A stretch of 64,000 nucleotides of DNA from Streptomyces puniciscabiei (GCF_006715785.1 NZ_VFNX01000003.1:186001-250000), one strand, 5' to 3'. Counted from the stretch's first letter, positions 35,354-44,717 are shown. A program made the numbers and translations. Notes: generated by a model from the sequence alone, not told the origin.

Positions 35354-35402
35354 GCACACCTCGGTTTCACCGCGTCGAACGAGCTTGCCCGGAGGAGACC
35401 GA

Positions 35403-36281
35403 TCAAAGCACGGGCAGTCTGTGCCCGACATTGCAGGTGCGCCTCGTCCGGTACTGCGACGGCGTGCATCCCATGATGCGGCGGAAGCTCCGCGAGAAGT
35501 GCTCGGAACCGGAGAATCCGCAGCGCCGTCCTATGCGGGCGATGGTGTCGTCGCCGGTCTCGAGGTACTTGCGGGCCAGGTCGATCCGGAGTTCGGTGAG
35601 ATAGCGGTACGGGGTGAATCCGGTGGTGGCCTTGAAACAGCGTACGAAGTGGAAACGGCTGAAGGAGACCAGGGACGCCAGGTCGCCGACCGAGACCGGT
35701 TGTTCGAGGTTGGCCCGCATATAGGACAGAATCGTCTCGAGCTGCCCTGAGCTCAACAGACCGGCTGTCCTGCCCGAACCGGACGAGTGCGGCGCGAGCA
35801 GGTGGGCGGCGATGAACTGCGCCGCCGACTGCGCGTACAGGTCGTCAGCGCCGACCTCGCTCGCGGCCGCCACCGCCTTCACCATGGCCGCGAGGAGCGG
35901 GTCGAACCGCGTCACCGGGTGCGGATCCGACAGATACGGGACGCGTGACGGCAGGTCCTCCTCGGTGATGAACCGGCGCAGCGTGTCGACCGGGAGGGTG
36001 AGGGTGGCGATCGTCACGGGCTCGTCACCGGTCGGTGCCACGACCAGCGTCCGGCTCAGCCCCGGGGGAATGATGCACACGTCGTCGGGAAGTGGGAACG
36101 CCTCTTTCCCTGTCCGTGTGGCGTGGCCTTCGCGGATTTCCAGAAGCCCGCTCAGATGGGCATTCAGTTTGATTCCTGAAGACGACGGCAGATGGAACGT
36201 GTGGACGCCCTTCTTGAACGTTTGCTTCCACACGTGCAGGGAGTGCCATGCTTTGCTCCCCACTCCGCTGGTTACCTCCAA
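35403..36281 (-). CDS. AraC-family transcriptional regulator
   Basis: This regulator of about 292 aa has an N-terminal cupin-type ligand domain (LLEIREGHA, DDVCIIPPGLSRTL). Two C-terminal helix-turn-helix motifs are seen in SVGDLASLVSFSRFHFVRCF and CGFSGSEHFSRSFRRIMGCT. No ATG is available near the expected start. TTG 36281 is chosen because AGAGGA lies about 10 bases upstream, and GTG 36263 is the alternative. It is divergent from the arylsulfatase gene, with paired GGAwTAATT repeats in the shared promoter region, so it is the best candidate to bind them. Confidence 0.88.
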   Translation of the reverse strand: MEVTSGVGSKAWHSLHVWKQTFKKGVHTFHLPSSSGIKLNAHLSGLLEIREGHATRTGKEAFPLPDDVCIIPPGLSRTLVVAPTGDEPVTIATLTLPVDTLRRFITEEDLPSRVPYLSDPHPVTRFDPLLAAMVKAVAAASEVGADDLYAQSAAQFIAAHLLAPHSSGSGRTAGLLSSGQLETILSYMRANLEQPVSVGDLASLVSFSRFHFVRCFKATTGFTPYRYLTELRIDLARKYLETGDDTIARIGRRCGFSGSEHFSRSFRRIMGCTPSQYRTRRTCNVGHRLPVL

Positions 36282-36376
36282 CGCCCGGTTTCCTCTCGTC
36301 CGGTTCCACGGCTCTCGATGCAGGTGCCGTGTATAGAGTGCAGGGGAATCAGAGGCTGTCGCAAGGCGACCGGTCC

Positions 36377-36406
36377 GGATTAATTGGCCTGAGCACGGAA
36401 TAATTC
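36377..36406. promoter_or_regulatory. Island direct-repeat operator, copy 2
   Basis: GGATTAATTG and GGAATAATTC start 20 bp apart, identical in both halves to copy 1 although the 10 spacer bases mostly differ. It lies between the AraC gene (start 36281) and the arylsulfatase gene (start 36462), 55 bp from the latter. Confidence 0.6.
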
Positions 36407-36461
36407 GGCAGGGGGCAATCTGATATTGACCGGGGCGGATTCCTGCTGCCACGCTCCCAGC

Positions 36462-37973
36462 ATGATTCGCACTCGTCAATTGCTGACGCTTACAGCCGGC
36501 TTGGCGGCGATGGTGTTCGCCGCTCAGAGCGGAATGAACGCGGCGACAGCACACGCCACCGGCCCCACCGTGAAGCCGGCCGCGGCCACGGCAGCGGCCA
36601 AACCGAACATCGTCTTCGTACTCACCGACGACATGTCCACAAACCTGCTCCCGTACATGCCCCAGGTGCAGAAGCTCCAGTCACAGGGCACGTCGTTCAG
36701 CGACTTCGTGGTCAGCAACTCGCTCTGCTGTCCGTCCCGTTCGTCCATCTTCACCGGTGAGTACCCGCACAACACCGGCGTCCTCAGCAACACGGCAGGG
36801 TCCAACGGCGGCTTCAAGGCCTTCCACGACAACGGCCTGGAGAAGGACACCTTCGCTGCCGCCCTGAAGGCCAAGGGCTACCGCACCGCGATGATGGGCA
36901 AGTACCTCAACGGTTACGACCCCCAGTCCACGGTCGACGGCCAGCAGCCGTACGTGCCGCAGGGGTGGAGCCAGTGGGACGTCGTCGGCAACGGCTACCC
37001 GGAGTACAACTACAAGCTCGCCCACGACCACAAGATGGAACCCCACGGCGACAAGAACAAGGACTATCTGACCGACGTCCTGAGCGAGAAGGGTCAGTCG
37101 TTCATCAAGAAGTCCGCAGCGGCGCACAAGCCGTTCATGCTGGAGGTCGCCCTTTTCACACCGCACGGTCCGTCCACGCCGGCCCGCCGGGACACGAAGG
37201 ACTTCCCCGGCCTGAAGGCGCCGCAGGGCCCCGCCTTCGACAAGCTCCCGACCAACGCGCCGCCGTGGCTGGCCCGGCAGAAACCGTTGACCCAGAGCGA
37301 GAAGACCGCGATCGACAAGAAGTTCCGCAAGCGCGCACAGTCGCTCCAGGCGGTCGACAAGATGCTCGGCAAGCTGCGCCAGAGCCTGACCAGCGCCCAC
37401 GTCGCCGACAACACCTACGTCGTCTTCAGCTCCGACAACGGCTTCCACCTCGGTGAGTACCGGCTCAAGGCGGGCAAGCAGACGGCCTTCGACACGGACG
37501 TCCGCGTGCCGCTGGTGATCGCAGGACCCGGTGTCGCGGCCGGACGGACGAGCCACGCCCAGGTGTCGAACATCGACTTCGCGCCCACCTTCGAGAAGAT
37601 CGGCGGCGCCGCGGTGTCGTCCAAGGTGGACGGGCACAGCATGCTCCCCCTCCTGGACGGCGGCTCGGACGCGGGCTGGCGCACGGCCAACCTGATCGAG
37701 CACCGCCACGCCAAGCCGGCTCCTGACGACCCGGACAACCACGGCACCGAGAGCGTCAGCCCGCCGAACTACCACGCCATGCGCACCAACTCCTACACCT
37801 ACGTCGAGTACGACAGCGGCGCGAAGGAGTACTACGACCTGAGCACCGACCCCGACGAGCTGCACAACATCGCCGGACAGCTGAGCCAGGCCCGCCTGGC
37901 GAAGCTGCACGACGCGCTGACCGGGCTGAAGAACTGCCACGGCGACGGCTGCTGGAGCGCCGGACACCTGTAG
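36462..37973 (+). CDS. Secreted sulfatase (arylsulfatase family)
   Basis: This exported sulfatase has 503 aa. A signal peptide covers about residues 1-32 (LLTLTAGLAAMVFAAQSG). The metal site begins with NIVFVLTDDMS. The formylglycine-precursor motif CCPSRSS places the modified cysteine at residue 89, in the C-x-P-S-R context that needs a formylglycine-generating enzyme encoded elsewhere. HTGVL, FTPHGP and FSSDNGFHLGEYRLK are conserved active-site stretches. The ATG at 36462 is taken because the signal sequence starts there, although the ribosome site is weak. It probably removes sulfate esters from polysaccharides or aromatic compounds outside the cell. Confidence 0.92.
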   Translation: MIRTRQLLTLTAGLAAMVFAAQSGMNAATAHATGPTVKPAAATAAAKPNIVFVLTDDMSTNLLPYMPQVQKLQSQGTSFSDFVVSNSLCCPSRSSIFTGEYPHNTGVLSNTAGSNGGFKAFHDNGLEKDTFAAALKAKGYRTAMMGKYLNGYDPQSTVDGQQPYVPQGWSQWDVVGNGYPEYNYKLAHDHKMEPHGDKNKDYLTDVLSEKGQSFIKKSAAAHKPFMLEVALFTPHGPSTPARRDTKDFPGLKAPQGPAFDKLPTNAPPWLARQKPLTQSEKTAIDKKFRKRAQSLQAVDKMLGKLRQSLTSAHVADNTYVVFSSDNGFHLGEYRLKAGKQTAFDTDVRVPLVIAGPGVAAGRTSHAQVSNIDFAPTFEKIGGAAVSSKVDGHSMLPLLDGGSDAGWRTANLIEHRHAKPAPDDPDNHGTESVSPPNYHAMRTNSYTYVEYDSGAKEYYDLSTDPDELHNIAGQLSQARLAKLHDALTGLKNCHGDGCWSAGHL

Positions 37974-37980
37974 CAGGGCT

Positions 37981-38027
37981 CCCACGCAGTGCCCTGGCCG
38001 CCCGCCGCGGCCAGGGCACTGCGTGGG
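37981..38027 (+). terminator. Terminator after the sulfatase gene
   Basis: A perfect 21-bp stem (37981-38001 with 38007-38027) closes a CCGCC loop, 8 bp after the stop codon. Confidence 0.9.
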
Positions 38028-38098
38028 CGGGCGTCCGCGCGCGCCCGTTTCCCCACGCGTGTTCCGTCACACCCAGCACTGGAGAGAGGAATTTCCGC

Positions 38099-39301
38099 AT
38101 GTTCTCGTCCGACGCCCACCCGCCCACCCGCCGCGGAGCGCTCGCCTCGATGGCGGGTGCCCTGGCCGGATCCGCTCTCGTCTCCGCCGCCCCGCGCGCC
38201 TTCGCCGACTCCGACGGCGCCGACCCGGCCGCCGAGGCCGCGCGAGGGGGGCTGCCGCTCACGGTCGTCAACAGCAGCGGCACGTTCGCCAACGGCCAGG
38301 TCCATCTGTACGTCGTGGGCAGCAAGGGAGACCGGCAGGTACGGCTCACCCGGCGGGGCACCCTGGCCCCCGTCAAGCTCTCCGACAACCACGCGGGCGG
38401 CTTCGCCGACTACTCCATCCCGCTGGCCGCCCATGGCGCGACCGAGCTGCGACTGCCGCAGATGTCCGGACGCATCTACGTGGCCCTCGGCCACAAGCTG
38501 AAGTTCAAGGCCGTCAGGGGCGCCGACGGCAAGATCGGTCTTCAGCAGCCGGCCGGCTGGGTGGAGTCCGACCCCAACTTCTCCGTGCTGCACGACTTCG
38601 TGGAGTTCACCCACGACGCGTCCGGCATGCACTGCAACACCACCATGGTGGACATGTTCAGCGTTCCGATGATGATCGGGCTGAACGGAGCGAAGAACCA
38701 CAGCACCGGCCGGCTGTCCGCCGGCGGCCGCGTGAAGGTCTTCAACGCCCTGCGGAACCACCCGGACTTCAAGCACCTCGTCATAGCCGACCGGCGCGTC
38801 ATCGCCCCGAGCCACGGCCTCGACGCCGGCCGGTTCCCCCAGCACTACTTCGACGACTACATCGACAAGGTCTGGCACACCTACCAGAACAAGAACCTCG
38901 TCGTCAGGACGAACGCGGGCACGTTCACCGGCCGGGTCAGGAACCAGCAGCTGACCTTCAGCGGCCCCGCGCAGGTCTCCTTCGCCAAGCCCTCCACCCG
39001 TGACGTGCTCTTCTGCGACGGGGCGCTCGCCGCCCCCAACGACGGGATCACCGGCCCCGTCGCCGCCGTCCTGGGCGCCGCGTTCAACCGCTCGACGCTG
39101 CTGAGCCACAGCAAGCAGCCCACCACCCGCGCGGCCACCTTCTACGACACCGCCGTCACCAACCACTACGCCAAGGCCATCCACGCCGCGACCAGCAACG
39201 GCAAGGCCTACGGGTTCGCCTTCGACGACGTCGCCGGCTGGGCCTCCTACATCGAGGACCCCAGCCCCCAGCACATGCACCTGACGCTGACCCCGTTCTG
39301 A
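38099..39301 (+). CDS. GH64-type secreted beta-1,3-glucanase
   Basis: This exported glucanase has 400 aa. The N-terminus has a Tat-type signal (TRRGALASMAGALAGSALV). The mature part shows HDFVEFTHD and CNTTMVDMFSVPMMIGL, hallmarks of glycoside hydrolase family 64. These enzymes release laminaripentaose from beta-1,3-glucan such as fungal wall glucan. The thaumatin-like N-terminal fold is also seen in LPLTVVNSSG. No carbohydrate-binding module is attached. It has its own leader after the sulfatase terminator and is followed by a thaumatin-like gene. Confidence 0.85.
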   Translation: MFSSDAHPPTRRGALASMAGALAGSALVSAAPRAFADSDGADPAAEAARGGLPLTVVNSSGTFANGQVHLYVVGSKGDRQVRLTRRGTLAPVKLSDNHAGGFADYSIPLAAHGATELRLPQMSGRIYVALGHKLKFKAVRGADGKIGLQQPAGWVESDPNFSVLHDFVEFTHDASGMHCNTTMVDMFSVPMMIGLNGAKNHSTGRLSAGGRVKVFNALRNHPDFKHLVIADRRVIAPSHGLDAGRFPQHYFDDYIDKVWHTYQNKNLVVRTNAGTFTGRVRNQQLTFSGPAQVSFAKPSTRDVLFCDGALAAPNDGITGPVAAVLGAAFNRSTLLSHSKQPTTRAATFYDTAVTNHYAKAIHAATSNGKAYGFAFDDVAGWASYIEDPSPQHMHLTLTPF

Positions 39302-39347
39302 GACACCCGCTGTTGCGTGCAGCAAGCGACCACCGAGGGAGTACCAG

Positions 39348-40169
39348 GTGAAGGGATTACGTGAGCTGCTTCTCGCGGCCGTGCTGTGTCTCATGCCGGC
39401 CGGCGCGTCCGCCGGAGCCGCGCATGCCGCCGCGGCCGACGATTCCCGCACCGTGCCCGCCGCTACCACCGTCGCCGCACCCGAGGCGAGTGCGGCCGCC
39501 GGCGCCCACACGGTGACGTTCGTCAACCGGTCCGGGAAGAAGCTGTGGATCGGCAGCACCGCCAACAAGGACGAGCCCGACGGAGATTCGAAGAGCCTGA
39601 AGTCGCTGCCCGTGCTCAAGCCCGGGCAGTCGGCGACCGTGACCATCCCGGAGGACAAGGCCCCCCACCACTGGCGCGGCACGTTCTTCGCCCGCCAGGG
39701 ATGTTCGGGCACGTCGGGAAGCACGTTCCACTGCGCCATCGGCGACTGCGGAGTATTCGCCCAGCGCTGCAAGACGGGCGAACAGCCGGTAAGCCTCGCC
39801 GAGTTCAACTTCGACAGGAAGGACACGAAGGCGCCCTGGTACGACGTCAGCTACGTCAACGCCTTCTCACTCCCCATCACCATCGCGCCCAAGGGAGCCG
39901 AGAAGGTCACCAAGAACGGCTCGTGCTCGCAGCAGGGCTGCCGGAAGAACCTGCTGCGTTACTGCCCGAAGGCCGACCGGCAGCACAACTCCGCCGGGAA
40001 GACCGTGCTGTGCGTGAACCCGAGCCGGGATGCCACCTCCGCCTACAGCGATGCCATCAAGAAGCACTGCCCCAAGGCCTACGCCTGGTCCAAGCAGGAC
40101 CAGGAGACCGGCAACAAGACGATGCGGCAGTGCGCCAAGTGCAAGGGCTTCGTGGTGACGTTCTGGTGA
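39348..40169 (+). CDS. Secreted thaumatin-like protein
   Basis: This exported cysteine-rich protein has 273 aa. A signal peptide (LLLAAVLCLMPAGASAGAAHA) precedes VTFVNRSGKKLWIG, the usual opening of the thaumatin fold. WRGTFFARQGC, CAIGDCG and PVSLAEFNFD...WYDVSYVNAFSLPI follow in family order, and many paired cysteines fit the disulfide-rich structure. Thaumatin-like proteins of plants bind or hydrolyse beta-1,3-glucan and are antifungal; bacterial members are few. Between a GH64 glucanase and wall-active genes, a glucan-binding or antifungal role is likely. The GTG at 39348 has GAGGGAG upstream. Confidence 0.82.
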   Translation: MKGLRELLLAAVLCLMPAGASAGAAHAAAADDSRTVPAATTVAAPEASAAAGAHTVTFVNRSGKKLWIGSTANKDEPDGDSKSLKSLPVLKPGQSATVTIPEDKAPHHWRGTFFARQGCSGTSGSTFHCAIGDCGVFAQRCKTGEQPVSLAEFNFDRKDTKAPWYDVSYVNAFSLPITIAPKGAEKVTKNGSCSQQGCRKNLLRYCPKADRQHNSAGKTVLCVNPSRDATSAYSDAIKKHCPKAYAWSKQDQETGNKTMRQCAKCKGFVVTFW

Positions 40170-40202
40170 TCCCATGACCCCATGACCCCCTGCTCCACGA
40201 GT

Positions 40203-40236
40203 CGGCCGCCCCGCGCATACTCTCGCGGGGCGGCCG
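40203..40236. terminator. Bidirectional hairpin terminator
   Basis: A perfect 13-bp stem (40203-40215 with 40224-40236) closes an AT-rich 8-base loop. It stands between the thaumatin-like gene and the convergent CAP remnant. Confidence 0.8.
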
Positions 40237-40291
40237 GCTCATATTCGGTTCAGACGCGTCGGCTCAGGCACGTCGGTTCAGAGGCATGGGT

Positions 40292-40551
40292 TCAGAACTT
40301 CGCGCCGAAGTCCTGCGTCCAGTACGGGCCACCCGCCGAGCCGGACGCCTTCACGTAGCCGACGCCTACGTGCTTGAGCGAGCAGTTGAGGATCCTCGCC
40401 CGGTGGCCCGGCGACTTCATCCACGCCTTGACCACGCCGGCGGCGGTGGCCTGACCGGCCGCGACGTTCTCCGCCAGTGAGCTCAGCCGGTGCAGCCGGC
40501 TGCCTCGACCCGGTCCACCATGGTGCTGCCGTTGGATCCGGTCGCCAAGTA
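40292..40551 (-). pseudogene. CAP (SCP/PR1) domain protein, frameshifted and 5'-truncated
   Basis: The C-terminal half of a CAP-superfamily domain is intact: ENVAAGQATAAGVVKAWMKS, then PGHRARILN and GGPYWTQDFG. Just upstream the homology continues in another frame (STMVDRVEAAGCTG) and ends at a TGA near 40485. Restoring one base would join the two. Everything before this, including any signal peptide, is missing. CAP proteins are exported and often act in defence or wall contexts, which fits the island's theme, but this copy is dead. Confidence 0.7.
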
Positions 40552-40674
40552 CGGTGAACAGACAAGAGTTCTCCCCAATCAAGACAGGAATCGAGAGCGG
40601 TAACTCAAGCTGCCCGGCGACGTTCTGATACAGCGCACCTCCATTGCTTCAAGACCGGCCGCTATTGCTCTCGG

Positions 40675-41127
40675 TCACCAGCGCAGGATCTTGTCCTCGG
40701 CGCGCACCGCGTTGTACGCGAACTCCCAGAAGTCCAGGTGTCCGATGGCCAGGTTCACATGCACATCGTTGACCAGCGTGGGCGACAGTCGGAATGCACA
40801 GCCGAGTTCCTCGTCGCCCTCTTCCAGCTCCTCGGGTCTGGTGGAGACCGCGAGGAGGCTGTGGTCGCCGGTCATCGTGGCGGCGTCGGCCAGGAACACC
40901 ACTTCGAGTCCCGGGTCGGCGGCCACAGCGGAGAGGGCCATTTCGTCCGGGCTCGCTCCCGCATAGGCACGGTCGTCCACCAGATGGTGGCGGACTTCGA
41001 ACCCGCCGTCGGACTGATTTAGGAGCGCCACGACCGCTCGCCACGCCTCGTCGTCCGAGTAGTCCGTGCGTATGACCAGGGCTTCGGTCTCGAAGTCGTG
41101 TCCTGCACGGTTGATGACCGGTCGCAT
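40675..41127 (-). CDS. DUF6924 domain protein
   Basis: This cytoplasmic protein of 150 aa has no known function. LVIRTDYSDDEAWRAVVALL at the N-terminus, FLADAATM in the middle and VNLAIGHLDFWEFA near the end match the DUF6924 pattern common in Streptomyces. The ATG at 41127 follows GGAGGGG. It is transcribed opposite to the chitinase gene, and the 220 bp between them hold no further gene. Confidence 0.75.
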   Translation of the reverse strand: MRPVINRAGHDFETEALVIRTDYSDDEAWRAVVALLNQSDGGFEVRHHLVDDRAYAGASPDEMALSAVAADPGLEVVFLADAATMTGDHSLLAVSTRPEELEEGDEELGCAFRLSPTLVNDVHVNLAIGHLDFWEFAYNAVRAEDKILRW

Positions 41128-41347
41128 GAATCCCCTCCAGAAGAACGCCGGCGCCCGATCGCGAGATGGCGACAGCTACTCCGGATCATATGCTCGTCTG
41201 TTCCGCACGCGGTTGTCGCGCTCGAACTCCCCGAGCAACAACTGCCGTTCCCGAAGCAATTTCTGAGCCCTTTCTCCGGGCGGCGGCAGGTAGCTTCGTA
41301 TCCGGGTTCCGATGGGCAACCCGCCTTTACTCCAAGGAGTTTCCCGT

Positions 41348-42067
41348 ATGCGAAAGCTACGTGCCGTCTACGCCGTGCTCACCGCCGCACTGATAGCGAT
41401 GTCCGCGGTCAATCTGAGCACCAACACGGCGTCCGCCGCAGAGCAAAGCGGTGGATTCGTCGTCAGCAAGGCTCAGTACAACAAGATGTTCCCGCACCAC
41501 AAGAAGCTCTACACCTACGAGGGCCTGGTCAAGGCGATGAAGGCATTCCCGGCCTTCGCGCACACCGGCGACGCCAAGACCAAGAAGCGTGAGGCCGCGG
41601 CCTTCCTCGCGAACGTCAGCCACGAGACCAGCGGGCTGATCTACATCAACGAGCAGAACAAGGCCAACTGGCCGACCTACTGCCAGCCAGAGCCCTACGG
41701 CTGCCCGGCCGGCCAGTCCGCGTACCACGGCCGCGGCCCGCTCCAGATCAGCTGGAACTACAACTACAAGGCGGCCGGCGACGCGGTCCACATCGACCTG
41801 CTGAACCACCCGAACCTCGCGGCGACGAACCCCGTCGTGACCTGGAAGCTCGCGCTCTGGTACTGGATGACCCAGTCCGGCCCCGGCACCATGACGCCCC
41901 ACCACGCGATGGTCAAGAGCGGCGGCTTCGGCGAGACCATCCGCAGCATCAACGGCGCCATCGAGTGCAACGGCGGCAACCCGGCCGAGATGAAGGACCG
42001 GGTCGCCACGTACAAGAAGTTCACCAAGATGCTCCACGTCGGCGCCGGCGCGCACCTCAGCTGCTGA
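41348..42067 (+). CDS. Secreted GH19 chitinase, catalytic domain only
   Basis: This exported chitinase has 239 aa. The signal peptide spans about 1-31 (LTAALIAMSAVNLSTNTASA). The family 19 catalytic acid is Glu93 in SHETSG, and YHGRGPLQISWNYNY and DRVATYKKF are conserved. Unlike most Streptomyces GH19 enzymes there is no chitin-binding domain. The ATG at 41348 has AAGGAG 9 bases upstream. GH19 chitinases of Streptomyces inhibit fungal hyphae. It ends 10 bp before the GH128-type glucanase gene, so the two are one operon. Confidence 0.93.
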   Translation: MRKLRAVYAVLTAALIAMSAVNLSTNTASAAEQSGGFVVSKAQYNKMFPHHKKLYTYEGLVKAMKAFPAFAHTGDAKTKKREAAAFLANVSHETSGLIYINEQNKANWPTYCQPEPYGCPAGQSAYHGRGPLQISWNYNYKAAGDAVHIDLLNHPNLAATNPVVTWKLALWYWMTQSGPGTMTPHHAMVKSGGFGETIRSINGAIECNGGNPAEMKDRVATYKKFTKMLHVGAGAHLSC

Positions 42068-42077
42068 GGGAGGCGTC

Positions 42078-42932
42078 ATGCGGAAGGTACGTGTCCTCGC
42101 CCTGCCGTTCCTGCTCTCGGCCGTGCTCGTGGCCGGCAGCCAGAGCGCCGCGCCCACTGCGTTCGCGGCCGGCGGCCATTCCGTTGCCGCCACCTCCGCG
42201 GCGAAGAAGAAGGGCATCAGCGCCTGGAAGTTCGACGGCGTCACCAAGGCGCTCGCCGACTCGAACTCCGGCTGGTTCTACACCTGGTCGTCGGGCAAGG
42301 GAGGAATCAAGCCGCCGCGCGGTGTCGAGTTCGTGCCCATGATCCATGACGCGGGCTCGGTGACGAGTAAGGAGCTCGGTCTGGCCAAGAAGCAGGGCAA
42401 GAACCTGCTCGGCTTCAACGAGCCCGACAGGTCGGATCAGGCACACATGACCGTGAAGCAGGCACTCGATCTGTGGCCCCGGCTCCAGTCGACCGGTCTG
42501 CGGCTCGGCGCCCCCGCCGTGGCCACCGGCGGCGATGTCGCCGGCGGCTGGCTGGACCGGTTCATGAAGGGCGCCGCCGCCCGCCACTACCAGGTCGACT
42601 TCATCCCCTTGCACTGGTACGGCGCGGACTTCGACGCCCAGCGCGCGACGGGGCAGTTGCGCAGCTATCTCGAGGCCGTGCACAAGCGCTACAAGAAGCC
42701 GATCTGGCTCACCGAATACGCCCTGATCGACTTCTCGTCCGGCACCCCGCGCTATCCGTCCAAGGCGCAACAGGCCGCATTCGTGAAGAAGTCGACGGCC
42801 ATGCTCCAGCACCTGGACTACGTCCGGCGCTACGCGTGGTTCACCCTCTCCACCGACCACGGCGACGGCACCGGCCTTTACCACGGTGCGACGGCCAACC
42901 GGGTGGGCGTCGCCTATCGCTCCGCGGGCTGA
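42078..42932 (+). CDS. Secreted GH128-type beta-1,3-glucanase
   Basis: This exported glycoside hydrolase has 284 aa and the Asl1/GH128 catalytic core. A signal peptide is followed by [10 protein letters not shown]. The two catalytic carboxylates are recognised as Glu115 in LLGFNEPD and Glu213 in [19 protein letters not shown] and [11 protein letters not shown] are other family stretches. GH128 enzymes cleave beta-1,3-glucans, including fungal wall glucan. The gene is the second in the chitinase operon and is followed by the DPBB gene after 44 bp. Confidence 0.88.
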   Translation: MRKVRVLALPFLLSAVLVAGSQSAAPTAFAAGGHSVAATSAAKKKGISAWKFDGVTKALADSNSGWFYTWSSGKGGIKPPRGVEFVPMIHDAGSVTSKELGLAKKQGKNLLGFNEPDRSDQAHMTVKQALDLWPRLQSTGLRLGAPAVATGGDVAGGWLDRFMKGAAARHYQVDFIPLHWYGADFDAQRATGQLRSYLEAVHKRYKKPIWLTEYALIDFSSGTPRYPSKAQQAAFVKKSTAMLQHLDYVRRYAWFTLSTDHGDGTGLYHGATANRVGVAYRSAG

Positions 42933-42976
42933 ACACAAGATCAATCAGTCAAATCACGAGAAACGAGGGAAAGAAC

Positions 42977-43411
42977 ATGAGCAAGCGGACCCTGCACGCC
43001 TCCATCGCGGCCGGTGCGGCCCTACTGACCGCGATGGTCGCCCTGGCTCCGGCGAGTTCCGCCGCGACCGCCTCCGCGCAGGCTCAGAGGCCGACGTGCT
43101 GGGCGACGCACTACGGCCCGATACCCGCCGGCAGCACCACCGCCAACGGCGACATCTTCGACAACAGCAAGAACACCGCGGCGACTTCGCTCACCCGCCA
43201 TCCCCAGCTGCCCTTCGGCACGAGGGTGCGGGTCACCAACGTGGCGAACGGCAAGTCCCTGGTCGTGCGCATCAACGACCGCGGCACGTTCAAGCACACG
43301 AAGGCGGAACCCAAGTGCCTCGACCTGACCGACGGCGCCTTCAGGCGGCTCGGCGGGAGCCTCAACCCCGACGCCGGTCACATCGTCGTCCGGCAGAAGG
43401 TGCTGAAGTGA
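42977..43411 (+). CDS. Secreted double-psi beta-barrel (RlpA/expansin-like) protein
   Basis: This exported protein of 144 aa has a signal peptide ([20 protein letters not shown]) and one double-psi beta-barrel domain. [18 protein letters not shown] and [10 protein letters not shown] are the family motifs, including the conserved aspartate. There is no lipobox and no SPOR domain, unlike Gram-negative RlpA, so it is a free secreted protein. It could be a wall-loosening expansin-like factor or a lytic transglycosylase. It closes the chitinase-glucanase-DPBB operon. Confidence 0.87.
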   Translation: MSKRTLHASIAAGAALLTAMVALAPASSAATASAQAQRPTCWATHYGPIPAGSTTANGDIFDNSKNTAATSLTRHPQLPFGTRVRVTNVANGKSLVVRINDRGTFKHTKAEPKCLDLTDGAFRRLGGSLNPDAGHIVVRQKVLK

Positions 43412-43463
43412 CCCTCTGAGAAAGACGGGGTGACCGGCGGCCGGAACGGCTGACGTCTCCATG

Positions 43464-44648
43464 TCACGGTATGAGCGCCCGGGTTGCCTCCCGCAGCCCG
43501 GGCGCTTCGTGATCCGGGTGCCGCCGGAGCAGAGCGAGGGCGCCGAGGGCGGCGCCGGTATCGCCGAGTCCGGCCGGAATCACTCGGGGCACCCCGTACG
43601 AGCAGCGCGCGACATGCGTGTCGAGCATGTGCTCGATCGGTGCCATCAGGGCTCGACCGGCGCCGACCAGCTCACCGCCGATGACGATCACGTCGGGTCC
43701 GACGGCATGGCTCACATCGGCCAGCACCCTGCCGACATGCGTGCCCACCCGTGCCAGAACCGCGTGCGCGGCCGCGTCGCCGGACTCCAGCGCGCTCACC
43801 AGTTCCGGCAGGTCCGCTGCCGCGGTTCCCGCGGTGCGGCAGGCGTCGAGTACGGCCCCGATCGACGCCACTGTCTCCAGGCATCCGATCGCACCGCACT
43901 CGCAGGGCGCGCCGCCCGGGTCCACGGTGATGTGGCCGAACATCCCGGAGCGGCCGTGGGCGCCGCGGTGCAGTGTGCCGGCCATCACGAGTCCGCCGCC
44001 GACGCCGTGCGACAACCGCAGGTACAGCACGTTCTGTTCACCCGCGGCGGCACCCCAGATCGTCTCGGCCAGGGTGGCCAGCCGGGTGTTGTTGTCGATC
44101 AGTGCCGGTGCGCCGAAGCGTTCGCGCACGCGTGCCGCCACGATGTCGTGCCGAGGCGCCCACAGCGGGCCCTGCCCCGGCGTGCCGACCGGTCCGACCA
44201 CCCCGACGCCGATGCCGTTCAGGGCGCCCGGTCGCAGCGTCCCGTGCGTCAGCTTGTCCGCCAGTCGCCACGCGAGGTCGATGCGGGTCTGCCACGGGGT
44301 GTCGGGGTCGTGCGGTTCGCCGGTGGTGCCGACGATCTCGTGCGCCGCGTTCATCGCGGCCACCCGCACCGCCCGTCGCGCGAACTCGATGCCGAGCAGC
44401 CGGCCGCACCCGGGGTTCACGGTCAGTACCTCCGCCGGGCGGCCCCGCTTGCGCCGGGCCGCCTCCGGAACCGAGGCGAGGACGCTGCCCTTGTCCATCA
44501 GCGCCCCGACGGCGTCGTAGAGCGTGGTGCGGGACAGGCCGCTCAGGATCCGTAAGTCTCCCCGAGTGAGCGGACCGTGCTCGCGCAGCAGGCTCAGTAC
44601 CAGGGCCTCGTGCGCGCTGGAGGCCCGTGTCGTCGTCTCAGTCAGCAT
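43464..44648 (-). CDS. ROK-family transcriptional regulator
   Basis: This sugar-responsive regulator has 394 aa. An N-terminal winged helix is seen in LTRGDLRILSGLSRTTLYDA. The ROK sugar-binding domain carries GIGVGVVGPV and the zinc motif CECGAIGCLE. It starts at ATG 44648 (MLTETTTRA). It is convergent with the chitinase-glucanase operon and could repress it in response to amino sugars or glucose. That link is inference. Confidence 0.92.
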   Translation of the reverse strand: MLTETTTRASSAHEALVLSLLREHGPLTRGDLRILSGLSRTTLYDAVGALMDKGSVLASVPEAARRKRGRPAEVLTVNPGCGRLLGIEFARRAVRVAAMNAAHEIVGTTGEPHDPDTPWQTRIDLAWRLADKLTHGTLRPGALNGIGVGVVGPVGTPGQGPLWAPRHDIVAARVRERFGAPALIDNNTRLATLAETIWGAAAGEQNVLYLRLSHGVGGGLVMAGTLHRGAHGRSGMFGHITVDPGGAPCECGAIGCLETVASIGAVLDACRTAGTAAADLPELVSALESGDAAAHAVLARVGTHVGRVLADVSHAVGPDVIVIGGELVGAGRALMAPIEHMLDTHVARCSYGVPRVIPAGLGDTGAALGALALLRRHPDHEAPGLREATRALIP

Positions 44649-44688
44649 GGCGGAAGGCGCCCCCCTCTTTGAGCACAACTGTTGCGTG

Positions 44689-44717
44689 GGGGGACGGAGA
44701 TCAGTCGTCCGTCCCCC
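44689..44717 (-). terminator. Terminator after the Ser/Thr kinase gene
   Basis: A perfect 10-bp stem (44689-44698 with 44708-44717) closes a 9-base loop between the kinase stop and the ROK start on the same strand. Confidence 0.7.

Noticed and set aside
40618..40636. Third copy of the GATACAG motif as part of the CHAT cluster regulon
   Set aside because: The match is only 10 bases and it lies beside a dead CAP gene within the island, so it is probably chance.
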